NCBI RefSeq assembly: GCF_016859125.1 | Contig: NZ_CP069338.1 | Span: 2,170,001-2,234,000 of the forward strand | Reading direction: 5' to 3' | DNA: 64,000 nt | DNA from: Archangium violaceum | GTDB taxonomy: Bacteria > Myxococcota > Myxococcia > Myxococcales > Myxococcaceae | In this document: piece by piece, positions 1-8,744 of the stretch | How the letters are laid out: every line of letters starts with the position of its first letter | Position numbering within the stretch: position 1 is the first letter of the stretch | Notes under the pieces: generated by a model | Databases searched by the model: none | What the model was told of the DNA's origin: nothing | The model's input: only the letters and a program-made list of their open reading frames with translations | Made by a program: the position numbers and the translations under genes

Positions 1-126
1 CCCATTATTGCTCACCAACCTATCGAAGAAGGCGTAGGACCCCCAGATGACGGCGGCGAGCAACACGACGAGGAATCCAAATCCGAGCTGCAGCTTCCGG
101 GAGATGGTGAAGTTCTTGAGCAGCAT
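1..126 (-). CDS. Methyl-accepting chemotaxis protein, N-terminal fragment
   Basis: Only the first 42 codons lie in the window; the rest runs off the left edge. The peptide starts MLLKNFTISRKLQLGFG and passes into a hydrophobic stretch (about residues 14-33) that would be the first transmembrane helix. The short basic lead followed by a helix is the usual start of a chemoreceptor (MCP). It sits 42 bases downstream of the cheA stop on the same strand, so it is probably the receptor feeding that kinase. Without the HAMP and signalling domains the assignment rests on the N-terminus and context alone. Confidence 0.6.
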   Translation of the reverse strand, partial: MLLKNFTISRKLQLGFGFLVVLLAAVIWGSYAFFDRLVSNNG

Positions 127-168
127 GGGTGTCCTTCGAGAGGTTTGAGGATCCAGACCATCAGGGCT

Positions 169-1779
169 TCAGCCCATGACGGCCCGCTGGCGGATGGCCG
201 TGCGCAGCAGGGTGGGCACGTCCAGGACGAGCCCCACGCGACCGCTGCCGAGGATGGTGGAGCCGGACACGCCGGGCAGGTGGCGGAAGAGCCGGCCCAG
301 CGGCTTGAGGACGCACTGGCCCTCGCCATACAGCGCGTCCACCACCAGGCCCGCCCGGCTCCCACCGTGGCCCAGCACGACGACACTCTCCCGGGCCGGC
401 ATGGGGCCCTGCACCCCCAGCACCTCGCGCAGCCGCAGGTAGGGCAGCGAACGGCCTCGCAGGCTCAACACGCCCGCACCGGACTGCCCGTTGCGCTCCG
501 CGGGCAGCTCCAGGCACTCGCGCACCGCCGCCAGCGGCAACACGTACGTCTCCTCGCCCACGCCCACCGAGAAGCCCTGGATGGTGGCCAGCGTCAGCGG
601 CACCCGCAACGTCACCGTGGTGCCCTTCCCCTCCTCGCTGCGCAACGTCACCAGGCCCCGCAGCGCCTCCACGCTCCGGCGCACCACGTCCATGCCCACC
701 CCGCGCCCGGAGACCTCCGTCACCGCCTCCGCCGTGGACAGCCCCGGCACGAAGACGAGATCCTCCAACTCCTCCACCGTCATCCGCTCGGGCTCCATCC
801 CCAGCGCGAGCGCCTTCTCCCGCAGCCGCGCGTAGCGCAGACCCCGGCCATCGTCGGACAGCTCCACCACCAGCGAGCCCGGCTCGTGGAAGGCCCTCAG
901 CACCAGCGTGCCGCACGCCTCCTTCCCCGCCGCACGCCGCTCCTCCGGCGTCTCCAGCCCGTGGTCCACCGCGTTGCGCACCAGGTGCAGCAGGGGCTCG
1001 CGCAGGCCCTCCACCAGCGCCGTGTCCACCTCCACGTCCTCACCCTCCAACACCAGCCTCGCCCACTTGCGCTCCACCCGCGTCAGGTCGCGCACCGTGC
1101 GCAGGTGCTGCCGGAAGAGCGGACCCACCGGCACCATCCGCACCCGCATCACCTCTTCCTGCAGCTCCTCGTGGAGGCGGTCCGCCTCGCGGTGCACCTC
1201 CAGGGCCTCCTCGGCCGTGCCCGTGCTCAGCACCTGCGAGAGCCGCGTGCGCGCGATGGCCAGCTCTCCCGTCAGGATGGCGATGCGGTCCAGCTTCTCC
1301 ACGTCCACGCGCAGCGTGCGCCCGCGCCGCCCTCCCACCTCCACCGCCGACTCCTCCGCCGGCACGGCGTACACCACCCGCGGAGACTCCCGCTGGCGCA
1401 ACGACTCGCAGCAGGCCCGCAGCCGCTCCACCAGCCCCTCGTCCTCCTGTGCCGGCCGCTCCTGTCCCGCCAGCACCGCCTGCAACAACTCCCGCAGCCG
1501 GTCCACCGTCGCCAGCAGCAGCGTCACGTGCTCGTCGGACACCGGCAGACGCCGCTCCAGCAGCGTCTCCAGCACGTCCTCCAGCACGTGCGCCACGTCC
1601 GTCATTCCGGAGAGGCCCAGCGCGCCCGCCGCCCCCTTCACCGTGTGCGCGCCCCGGAAGATGGACCGCAGCCGCTCCTCGTCCGGGTGCTCCTCCAGCG
1701 AGACGAGGGTCTCCTCCATCTCGGTGAGGAGCTCCCCCGACTCCTCCGCGAAGGTGGCGAGCAGCCGCTCGCGATCCAT
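169..1779 (-). CDS. cheA: Chemotaxis histidine kinase CheA without a P2 domain
   Basis: Encodes a cytoplasmic CheA-type kinase of 536 residues that autophosphorylates on His and passes phosphate to a receiver. Visible in order: a P1 HPt domain with the phospho-site motif AHTVKGAAG (His45), a dimerisation region around residues 140-200, an ATPase domain with an N-box (HLVRNAVDHGLE), DDGRGL and GRGVGMDVV, and a C-terminal CheW-like domain. The linker between HPt and dimerisation domain is short (roughly residues 105-140), so the P2 CheY/CheB-docking domain is absent. The frame is open further upstream, but the ATG at 1779 is chosen because P1 begins there and a GGGGGAGA purine stretch precedes it; upstream translation is low-complexity. 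It lies between a GAF protein gene and an MCP gene on the same strand. Confidence 0.93.
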   Translation of the reverse strand: MDRERLLATFAEESGELLTEMEETLVSLEEHPDEERLRSIFRGAHTVKGAAGALGLSGMTDVAHVLEDVLETLLERRLPVSDEHVTLLLATVDRLRELLQAVLAGQERPAQEDEGLVERLRACCESLRQRESPRVVYAVPAEESAVEVGGRRGRTLRVDVEKLDRIAILTGELAIARTRLSQVLSTGTAEEALEVHREADRLHEELQEEVMRVRMVPVGPLFRQHLRTVRDLTRVERKWARLVLEGEDVEVDTALVEGLREPLLHLVRNAVDHGLETPEERRAAGKEACGTLVLRAFHEPGSLVVELSDDGRGLRYARLREKALALGMEPERMTVEELEDLVFVPGLSTAEAVTEVSGRGVGMDVVRRSVEALRGLVTLRSEEGKGTTVTLRVPLTLATIQGFSVGVGEETYVLPLAAVRECLELPAERNGQSGAGVLSLRGRSLPYLRLREVLGVQGPMPARESVVVLGHGGSRAGLVVDALYGEGQCVLKPLGRLFRHLPGVSGSTILGSGRVGLVLDVPTLLRTAIRQRAVMG

Positions 1780-1817
1780 TTCCAAGGTTCTCCCCCTCTC
1801 GGGAAATCGCCGCCCGC

Positions 1818-2453
1818 TCAGGATGGCGTGCCGGCGGCGATGCCGCGCGCGCAGTACAAGGCCCTCGCCCCTTCCGTCGCGAGCAGCTCCAGCAGCTCGC
1901 GGTCCTCGGGCTCGAGGCGGGGTTTGTGGGGCAGCAGCCCGAACAGCACCATCATTCCCAGGACGTGGTCGCCCAGCTTCAGCGGCACGCACGCGCGCGG
2001 GCCCTCCGTCCCGCCCTGCGCGCACGACTCCTCCATCAAGTCCCCCAGCCAGCACGCCCCGGTGCGCGCCGCCTGGCCCAGGGGATCATCCCCCAACGGC
2101 AACCGGCGGAAGCGATCCGCGTCGATGCCCAGGGAGACACGCAGCACCAGCTCCGCGCCCCTCGGCTCCAGCTCGAAGATGCCCAGCGCCTCCGAGCCCA
2201 CCAGGTTGACGAGCAGGTCCTGGAGGATCTCCAACAGCGCCAGGGGCTCGAGCGACTCGTGCAGCCGCTGGGCGGCCACGCGCAGGCGCACCAGGTGGGC
2301 GAGCTCCGCCTCCACCAGGTGCTGGCGCTGGGCCCGCCACTGCTCGTCCTCCTGGAGCCGCGCGAGCGATGCCCGCAGTCGCTCGTTCTGCTCGCGCAGG
2401 GAGGCCAGCTCCGTGCGCAGCATCTCGTTCTCCCAGCGAAGCTGCTCCCTCAT
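1818..2453 (-). CDS. Coiled-coil GAF-domain protein
   Basis: A 211-residue protein with a predicted coiled coil over about residues 1-60 (rich in Glu, Leu, Arg and Gln), followed by a GAF-like sensory domain (about 65-200) with the signature strands of a small-molecule-binding GAF. Its ATG overlaps the stop of the upstream receiver gene by 4 bases (ATGA), so the two are translationally coupled. It probably links the receiver and CheA in one signalling assembly. The ligand cannot be read from the sequence. Confidence 0.75.
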   Translation of the reverse strand: MREQLRWENEMLRTELASLREQNERLRASLARLQEDEQWRAQRQHLVEAELAHLVRLRVAAQRLHESLEPLALLEILQDLLVNLVGSEALGIFELEPRGAELVLRVSLGIDADRFRRLPLGDDPLGQAARTGACWLGDLMEESCAQGGTEGPRACVPLKLGDHVLGMMVLFGLLPHKPRLEPEDRELLELLATEGARALYCARGIAAGTPS

Positions 2454-2833
2454 GCGCGCCGCGCCTCTTCCAGGTGGCTGCGCACCTTGGCCAGCAGCTC
2501 CTCACCATCGAAGGGCTTGGTGATGTAGTCGGTGCATCCGCTCTCGAAGCCCTGACGCACGTAGTGGGGCTCGCCGCGGGTCGTCACCAGGATGATGGGG
2601 ACGTCCTTCGTCTCCGAGCGCGAGCGCAGGGCGCGGCACGCCTGGAAGCCATCCATGCGCGGCATGAGCACATCCAGGAAGATGAGGTCCGGATGCTCGG
2701 TGGAGGCCTTGTCGAGCGCCTCCTGGCCATCGCGCGCGGTGAGCAGCTCATAACCGCAGTGGGACAACATCATCCGGTGCAGCAGCAGCACGGTGCTCGA
2801 GTCGTCGACGAGGAGGATCTTCTTCCTGGGCAT
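2450..2833 (-). CDS. CheY-like single-domain response regulator
   Basis: A stand-alone receiver of 127 residues. All key residues are present: acidic pair D10-D11, phospho-acceptor D54 in FLDVLMPRMDG, switch Thr84/Thr85, and the Lys-Pro at 106-107. The ATG at 2833 has an ideal Shine-Dalgarno sequence (GGAGG, 6 bases upstream), which fixes the start although the frame is open further upstream. It is the natural phosphorylation target of the CheA encoded two genes downstream. With no output domain, it must act by protein contact. Confidence 0.9.
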   Translation of the reverse strand: MPRKKILLVDDSSTVLLLHRMMLSHCGYELLTARDGQEALDKASTEHPDLIFLDVLMPRMDGFQACRALRSRSETKDVPIILVTTRGEPHYVRQGFESGCTDYITKPFDGEELLAKVRSHLEEARRA

Positions 2834-2877
2834 GACATTCCTCCGAAAAGGAGATGATGGGGGGGAAACCGCGGGGC

Positions 2878-4041
2878 TCAGGCGAGGCTGCCGCTGATGA
2901 GCTCGCGCAGCTGCATCAGACGGCGGGGGCTCATGCCCAGGAACTGGATGCCCATGCCGAGCGGATACGAGGCGGTGCGGCGCGAGGCATAGGGATTGGA
3001 CCAGGAGACGAGGCCGGGGCCCTCGAGCACCTCGCGCGTGGTGGGCAGGTGGATGCGCAGCTCGAGCGCGGCGCCGGGGCGGGCGGGCACCAGGGTGCGC
3101 ACGAAGAGGGCGCCCGGACTGAGCGCGCTGGAGTAGCAGGAGGACCAGGAGAAGCCGCCCAGCTCGCGGTACTCCACGGGGCACACGAAGGGCACGCGCT
3201 CGTCCACCTGGAGCCCCACGGCGTTGCGCTGCAGGAGGCCGTTGATGCGGGCCAGCAGGTGACGCGGCGCCAGGGTGCGCGCGCTCAGCCACACCTGCCC
3301 GAGCATCGGCAGCTCCGCGACGTCGCTGTCCGTCACCACCACGGTGTGCACCCGCCCCAGGCGCGTCTCGGTGCGCAGACGTTCCACCCGCATCATCTCC
3401 TCCACCGAGTTGACGCGGGAGCGCACGAGCAAGAGGTGGAGGGGCTCGCCGTACTCGGTCACCAGGGCCATCGCGCGCTCAGGGGTGGGGGCGTACAGCA
3501 GGTGATGACCGCACGCCTCCAGGTTCGCCCCCAGACCGTCATGCGTGCCCGCCGCCTCTCCCACCAGCATCACGGTGCGCGGGCCGCGCCGCTCCATCTG
3601 CCGGGCCGTCGGCTTGGGAACCCTGTCACACAGCACGTCGATGCGCGCCTGCAGCTCGGTGATGCGCACGGGGCCGAGCATGCAGTCCTCCGCCCCGCCA
3701 TTCACACACGCCTCGAGCAGCTCCGCCGGCGTGCTGTCCTCCACGATGACGAGGATGGGCACGTCCCCATGGAGCGGATGGCCGCGCAACGCCGCGCAGC
3801 CGGGCCCGCCGTCCGCCGCCAGCACCCGCCAGTCCACCAGCACCATCAGGGGCCGGCACCGGCCCAGCTCGCCTCGGGCCGCCAGCAGGTTGTCCACCGA
3901 CACCACCTCGCAGCCGACGGCGCGCAGCAGTGTCGACAAGGTCAGCCGGAGCACCTTGGCTTGATCGACGAGCAATACCTTCCGGGACGACTGCGCGGAG
4001 ACTCCGGACTGTTGTGGCAGCACATGTGTGGCGAGTGGCAT
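2878..4041 (-). CDS. Degenerate double-receiver protein with C-terminal PilZ-like domain
   Basis: 387 residues in three parts. The first receiver (about 20-135) keeps the phospho-Asp (D70 in VLVDWR) but has only one of the two metal-binding acids (D26-Q27) and lacks the conserved Lys (LGP instead of KP). The second receiver-like domain (about 163-285) has Arg at the position of the phospho-Asp (LLLVRSRV). The C-terminal 85 residues resemble the Myxococcus xanthus paralogous PilZ-like domain (TIGR02266 type), with the typical GALFVRT strand. The ATG at 4041 is preceded by GGGAG. First gene of the chemosensory operon; 44 bases separate it from the CheY-like gene. It may be a scaffold or second-messenger sensor rather than a normal phospho-switch. 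Confidence 0.7.
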   Translation of the reverse strand: MPLATHVLPQQSGVSAQSSRKVLLVDQAKVLRLTLSTLLRAVGCEVVSVDNLLAARGELGRCRPLMVLVDWRVLAADGGPGCAALRGHPLHGDVPILVIVEDSTPAELLEACVNGGAEDCMLGPVRITELQARIDVLCDRVPKPTARQMERRGPRTVMLVGEAAGTHDGLGANLEACGHHLLYAPTPERAMALVTEYGEPLHLLLVRSRVNSVEEMMRVERLRTETRLGRVHTVVVTDSDVAELPMLGQVWLSARTLAPRHLLARINGLLQRNAVGLQVDERVPFVCPVEYRELGGFSWSSCYSSALSPGALFVRTLVPARPGAALELRIHLPTTREVLEGPGLVSWSNPYASRRTASYPLGMGIQFLGMSPRRLMQLRELISGSLA

Positions 4042-4587
4042 GGTGAGACTTCTCCCATCCAGTTTGAGACGGTTTCGACCCGACCCCCGCTCCGCTCCCC
4101 CTACTCCCGGACTCCTCGACGGGTGCGAGGAATCAGCGAGCACTGCGCGAAACTGAGATGAAAGGGAATACGGGAAACCGAGCTTGCCCGCCTACCCGGG
4201 CCAGATTCAAAGCCTCATCCATGGAGGCTAGCGAACACTCACCTGTCAATGCAGGGTGATGTCTGCCATTTCCGCCGGAAGAACAGGCGAGTACATCGTC
4301 ATCCATCCGACGCTGAATTGCCCTCACGAGTGGTCGGACACGGCCCTACCGGAGGCCGGTTGCCTTGCAGTCCACAGTCGGCGCGAAACCTGTTCAGGAA
4401 ATGAAAAACATTCCATGTCGCGTATTGGGAATGATTCACCCGGACAACAATCTCACAACCTGAAATGTGGTTCATGTCATGAATTAGCGGCCCTTACGCG
4501 CACGCGAGCGGACAGGCTGACGGGAACGCCGTGGGAGAACCCACACAACCGCCCGGGCGCGGCGAAGGTGCGGTATGCGTGGAGCCC
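4042..4587. other. Intergenic region between divergent chemosensory operon and cutA
   Basis: 546 bases between two divergent starts. The stretch 4380-4490 is visibly AT-richer than the surroundings. It must hold the promoters of both units, but I could not assign convincing -35/-10 or -24/-12 elements. Short open frames here have no codon bias or ribosome-binding site that would support them. Confidence 0.4.
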
Positions 4588-4914
4588 ATGACCGATGCCA
4601 TCGTCGTCTTCGTGACCGCGCCCACGGCCGACAAGGCCGCGGAGCTCGCCCGCCTGCTGGTGGAGGAAGGACTCGCCGCGTGCGGCAACGTGGTGCCCGG
4701 CCTGCGCTCCATCTACCGGTGGGAGGGCAAGGTGCACGACGAGTCCGAGGTGCTGCTGATCCTCAAGACGCGCGCCCCCCTCTTCGAGGCGCTGCGCGAG
4801 CGCGTGGTGGCCGTCCACCCCTACCAGTGCCCCGAGGTGCTGCGGGTGGACGTGCGGGAGGGCCACGAGCCCTACCTCCAGTGGATTCGCGACAACGTCC
4901 GTCAAACCCCCTGA
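4588..4914 (+). CDS. cutA: CutA-family divalent-cation tolerance protein
   Basis: A 108-residue protein covering the full CutA fold, a trimeric ferredoxin-like protein linked to copper and other divalent-metal tolerance. Recognisable family segments are VFVTAPTADKAAELA, GLAACGNVVPGLRSIYRW, the SEVLLILKT strand, and VHPYQCPEVLRV near the C-terminus. The ATG at 4588 (MTDAIVV) is chosen over an upstream in-frame start at 4531 because GGAG precedes it and the family normally begins there. It stands alone between two genes with unrelated functions. Confidence 0.92.
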   Translation: MTDAIVVFVTAPTADKAAELARLLVEEGLAACGNVVPGLRSIYRWEGKVHDESEVLLILKTRAPLFEALRERVVAVHPYQCPEVLRVDVREGHEPYLQWIRDNVRQTP

Positions 4915-5052
4915 GCCCGCCGGGTCGACGGCCGTTGAGCAAAATGCAACACTTTCCCCCGAGGGCGGGCTGCCGCCCCCGGCACGACGCGTCGTTCCGG
5001 CGTGCTAGACACGAAGCCCACTCCACTCTCGCTCTCCAAGGAAGGCCTGTTC

Positions 5053-7056
5053 ATGACGCTCGCAAGTCGGGAGGCTGCCTACGGCTCATGGAAGTCCCCC
5101 ATCTCCGCCGACATGATCGCCACCCAGACGCTCTCGCTGGGGGAGATCGCCGTCGATGGGGATGATGTGTACTGGTTGGAGGTCCGCCCCGGTGAGCGGG
5201 GACGGCACGCCATCGTACGGCGCACCGGGGATGGGGCCCACACGGACATCCTCCCCATGCCGGGCGAGGGCCGGCCGACGTACAGCTCGCGCAGCCTGGT
5301 GTACGGCCAGGGGGGTGGCTCCTTCGCGGTGTCCGAGGGGCTGGTGGTCTTCGTCAACCACGCGAGCACCGGGGCGCACGTGGATCAGCGGCTGTACCGG
5401 GTGAACCCGGGCCGCACGCCGGTGCCCATCACGCCGGACATGGGCGGCAAGCACCGCTATGGGGACCTGGTCATCGACCGCTCGCGCAACCGCGTGCTGT
5501 GCGTGCGAGAGGACTGGCGCAACCTCGAGGACGGCCAGCCGCGCGTCTCGCTGGTGGCGGTGGACATCGACGGGCAGAAGCAGACGGTGCTGGCGCAGGG
5601 ACGCGACTTCTACTCCTCGCCCGTGATGAGCCCCAATGGCCGGCGTCTGGCGTGGCTCGCCTGGGACTACCCCTGCATGCCGTGGGACGGCTGCGAGCTG
5701 TGGGTGGCGGACGTGGACGAGGACGGCGCGCTGCACCACCCGAGGCTGGTGGCCGGCGGCACCACCGAGTCCATCTTCCAGCCCCAGTGGTCCCCGCAGG
5801 GCGAGTTGTACTTCGTGAGCGACCGCAACAACTGGTGGAACCTCTACCGGTTGCAGGGGCGCAGCGTGGTGCCGGTGCTGGAGAGCCGGGCGGAGTTCGG
5901 CACGGCCCAGTGGAGCCTGGGCATGTCCACGTACGCCTTCATCTCGCCGCGGCACGTGGTGTGCGCCTTCAACGAGCAGGGCCAGTGGAAGCTGGGGCGG
6001 CTGGACGTGGTGCTCGGCCAGTTCGCCGAGCTGCCCACCCCCTTCACGGACATCTCCCAGGTGCGCGGGGGCTTCGCCATGGCGTACTTCGTGGGGGGCG
6101 GACCGGAGCAGCCCGCCTCCGTGGTGCGCCTGGACATGGAGTCCTGCAAGCCGCGGGTGCTCAAGGCCTCCAGCCGTCTGCCCGAGGAGCTGACGCCCTA
6201 CCTGTCGCGCTGCGAGCCGCTGCACTTCCCCACCACGGAGCTGGGCGAGGCCCACGCCTGGTTCTACCCGCCCCGGAACCCGGACCACGCCGCGCCCGCG
6301 GGTGAGAAGCCGCCCCTGCTCGTGATGAACCATGGCGGCCCCACGGGCTCGGCCTCGACGAAGCTGGACTGGACCATCCAGTACTTCACCAGCCGGGGCT
6401 TCGCGGTGGTGGACGTCAACTTCCGGGGCAGCACCGGCTACGGCCGCGAGTACCGCCTGTCGCTGTACGGCAATTGGGGTGTGATGGACGTGGATGACTG
6501 CGCCAACGCCGCGCTGCGGCTGGTGCAGGAGGGCAAGGTGGACGCGAAGCGGCTGGTGGCGCGCGGCAGCGGCACGGGCGGCTACACCACCCTGTCGCTG
6601 CTGGCCTTCCGCGACATCCTGCGCTGCGGCACCAGCATCGGCGGCATCGCCAACCTGGAGACGCTCACGGAGCAGTCGGACAAGTTCGAGGCCCACTACG
6701 TGGACCAGGTGCTCGGACCCCTGCCCGAGTCCAAGCAGCTCCTGCAGGACCGCTCGCCCCTCTTCCACATCGACAACATCAAGCGCAGCCCCCTGCTCTT
6801 CATCCAGGGCCGGCAGGACACCCGGGCGCCCCAGCGCGAAACGGAGGAGATGGTGCGCAAGCTGCGCGCCAATGGCGTGCCCGCGGCGCTGCTGACGGTG
6901 GACGGCGAGCCGTACGGCCCGCGCACCAACGCCGACCTCAAGAGGGCACTGGAGGCCGAGCTGTCCTTCTACTCGCGGGTGATGGGCCTGACCCTGGCCG
7001 AGCCGCTGGAGCCGGTGGTGCTCGAGCCGGCGATGGCCGAGCCCCCCCGCCGCTGA
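5053..7056 (+). CDS. S9-type prolyl oligopeptidase homologue lacking catalytic Ser and His
   Basis: 667 residues with the layout of acylaminoacyl-/dipeptidyl-peptidase S9 proteins: an N-terminal beta-propeller (about 1-390, with repeats such as SPVMSPNGRRLAWLAWD and FQPQWSPQGELYFVSD) and a C-terminal alpha/beta-hydrolase domain (about 410-650, NHGGPTG, FRGSTGYGREYR). The nucleophile elbow, normally RGGSAGGY, reads RGSGTGGY, so the Ser position is Gly507. The histidine motif, normally EGHGF or similar, reads EPYGP, putting Tyr621 at the His position. Only the acid (D589 in GRQDTRAP) survives. The ATG at 5053 has AAGGAAGG upstream; a GTG at 5002 is the alternative. The fold is intact but peptidase activity is not expected. 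Confidence 0.88.
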   Translation: MTLASREAAYGSWKSPISADMIATQTLSLGEIAVDGDDVYWLEVRPGERGRHAIVRRTGDGAHTDILPMPGEGRPTYSSRSLVYGQGGGSFAVSEGLVVFVNHASTGAHVDQRLYRVNPGRTPVPITPDMGGKHRYGDLVIDRSRNRVLCVREDWRNLEDGQPRVSLVAVDIDGQKQTVLAQGRDFYSSPVMSPNGRRLAWLAWDYPCMPWDGCELWVADVDEDGALHHPRLVAGGTTESIFQPQWSPQGELYFVSDRNNWWNLYRLQGRSVVPVLESRAEFGTAQWSLGMSTYAFISPRHVVCAFNEQGQWKLGRLDVVLGQFAELPTPFTDISQVRGGFAMAYFVGGGPEQPASVVRLDMESCKPRVLKASSRLPEELTPYLSRCEPLHFPTTELGEAHAWFYPPRNPDHAAPAGEKPPLLVMNHGGPTGSASTKLDWTIQYFTSRGFAVVDVNFRGSTGYGREYRLSLYGNWGVMDVDDCANAALRLVQEGKVDAKRLVARGSGTGGYTTLSLLAFRDILRCGTSIGGIANLETLTEQSDKFEAHYVDQVLGPLPESKQLLQDRSPLFHIDNIKRSPLLFIQGRQDTRAPQRETEEMVRKLRANGVPAALLTVDGEPYGPRTNADLKRALEAELSFYSRVMGLTLAEPLEPVVLEPAMAEPPRR

Positions 7057-7080
7057 GCGCCGCGAGGAGCGCGGCGGGCC

Positions 7081-7503
7081 TCAGAGATCGCAGGGAGGCA
7101 GCGTGACGATGGCGTCCATCAGCGCCCTCGTCACCTCGGCGGAGAGCCGCCCCTCGAACAGGAAGGCGAGGCCCACCACGGCGAGCACCTCGCCGGCCGC
7201 GTCCAGCAAGGGCAGGGCCACCGAGGCGTGCAGGGCCCGCGCCCCCCTCAGGACGCGCCCGCCCTCGTCCATCAGGACGTCGCCCGTCTGCACCGGCCGC
7301 CGGGTGGCGAAGGCGAGTCCGACCATGCCCCTGCCCTGGGGGATGATGCGCACGGCGTCCACCACCGGGGGTGGGATGTTGAGCGTGGCCACCAGTTCCA
7401 GCGTCTCGCCGCGCCGCAGGTGGACGGTGCCGGCCATCACACCCTGCGCGGAGGCGAAGGACTCCAACCACGGCTGGTAGGGCGGCTTTCCGGTCATCTC
7501 CAT
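7081..7503 (-). CDS. Short GAF-domain protein
   Basis: A 140-residue protein that is almost entirely one GAF-like domain, with VALPLLDAAGEVLAVVGLAF as the characteristic central strands and GMVGLAFATRRPVQTGDV as the preceding helix-strand. The start at 7503 has GGGAGG six bases upstream; the open frame continues further but is low-complexity there. Convergent with the S9 gene (24-base gap) and divergent from the TerC gene. The ligand and partner are unknown. Confidence 0.7.
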   Translation of the reverse strand: MEMTGKPPYQPWLESFASAQGVMAGTVHLRRGETLELVATLNIPPPVVDAVRIIPQGRGMVGLAFATRRPVQTGDVLMDEGGRVLRGARALHASVALPLLDAAGEVLAVVGLAFLFEGRLSAEVTRALMDAIVTLPPCDL

Positions 7504-7739
7504 GATGCTCCTCCCTGTGCGACCCCTCCCCCGGCCGGAAGGGGAGGCATTCCTGCTTCTTCTGTTCTTGAGCGTTTGGGGTCCCCGTGGATCCAGACCC
7601 CGTTCCGAACGAGACAGCCACCGCCAGGATGGAACATTGAAGGGAGAGCGAGCGGACGAGCACCGCCCGCGCCGCATGTTCCCGCTGGAGGGAGGGAGCC
7701 CCGGTTGTTGGTGAGCCCCTGGATTGTCAGCTTCCGAGC

Positions 7740-8720
7740 ATGAATTCCAACCCGGTCTCGCCGTGGGAGTGGGCAATCTTCGGGGTGATCGTACTGGCGA
7801 TGATCCTCATCGACCTGCTCGCCCACCGGCACAAGCATGGGGAGACGAAGAAGGCGGCGTATGCCTGGAGCATCGCCTGGATCCTGGTGGGTCTGGCCTT
7901 CGGGGGCTTCGTCTGGGCGAGACACGGGGCCATCACCGCGCACGAGTACCTGGGCGCCTATCTCATCGAGAAGAGCCTCAGCCTGGACAACCTGTTCGTC
8001 TTCCTCGTCATCTTCGCCAGCCTGAACGTGCCCGAGGACAAGCAGCGCCGGGTGCTCTTCTGGGGCATCTTCGGAGCGCTCGTCTTCCGGGCCCTGTTCA
8101 TCACCCTGGGCCTGCGGGCCATCGAGCAGTGGCACTGGGTCGTCTACGTCTTCGGCGCCATCCTGATCTTCGGTGCGTTCCGCGTGGCGCGCCGCCATCC
8201 CTCGGACGAGTCGGACAACAAGGCCGTGAGGTGGTTGGAGAAGCGCCTGCCGGTGACGACGCAATTCGAGGGCTCGAGGTTCTTCAAGCGCGTGGACGGC
8301 CGGATACAGGCGACGCCGCTGCTCATCGCGCTGCTGTCCATCGAGCTGTCGGACGTGGCCTTCGCCATCGACTCGGTGCCCGCGGCGCTATCGGTGAGCC
8401 GCAACGTGTTCGTGGTCTACTCCTCGAACGTCTTCGCCATCCTCGGGCTGCGCGCGCTCTACATCGCGCTGGCGAAGACGGTGCATGAGCTGCGCTACCT
8501 GCACTGGGGGCTCGCGGCGGTGCTCGCGTTCGCCGGCTTCAAGATGATTGCCTCCGATTGGCTCCACGTGTCCCCGCTGCTCTCGGTGGCCATCATCGTG
8601 GTGTGCATCGGCCTCTCCGTCTGGTGGAGCCTGCGCGCGCGCCGCAAGGCCGCCAGGAGGGCGGGAGCGCCGCGGGAGGAGAAGCCCCGCGGCGAACCGT
8701 ATGAGGAAATCCACGCGTAG
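7740..8720 (+). CDS. TerC/Alx-family integral membrane transporter
   Basis: 326 residues with about eight hydrophobic segments. Family hallmarks are EKSLSLDNLFVFLVIFASLNVP in the first half and IELSDVAFAIDSVPAALSVS in the second half, which carry the intramembrane acidic residues of TerC proteins. These are known or suspected exporters of manganese and related metals. The C-terminus is a basic and acidic tail. No clear Shine-Dalgarno sequence precedes the ATG. The 236-base leader was checked for a yybP-ykoY manganese riboswitch and none was recognised by eye. Confidence 0.9.
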   Translation: MNSNPVSPWEWAIFGVIVLAMILIDLLAHRHKHGETKKAAYAWSIAWILVGLAFGGFVWARHGAITAHEYLGAYLIEKSLSLDNLFVFLVIFASLNVPEDKQRRVLFWGIFGALVFRALFITLGLRAIEQWHWVVYVFGAILIFGAFRVARRHPSDESDNKAVRWLEKRLPVTTQFEGSRFFKRVDGRIQATPLLIALLSIELSDVAFAIDSVPAALSVSRNVFVVYSSNVFAILGLRALYIALAKTVHELRYLHWGLAAVLAFAGFKMIASDWLHVSPLLSVAIIVVCIGLSVWWSLRARRKAARRAGAPREEKPRGEPYEEIHA

Positions 8721-8744
8721 AGCGCCCCCGAGGGGTGGAGCCGG

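Noticed and set aside
145-2523. A 792-codon frame on the plus strand opposite cheA and the GAF gene
   Set aside because: Its translation is His/Arg/Gln-rich without domains, typical of the antisense of high-GC genes; the minus-strand CheA and GAF proteins explain the region.
4256-4591. 111-codon plus-strand frame before cutA
   Set aside because: No ribosome-binding site, composition unlike genes of this genome, and it overlaps the cutA start.
7504-7739. yybP-ykoY manganese riboswitch upstream of the TerC-family gene
   Set aside because: Looked for because TerC/Alx genes often have one; no matching conserved core was recognised by eye. A covariance-model search would be decisive.
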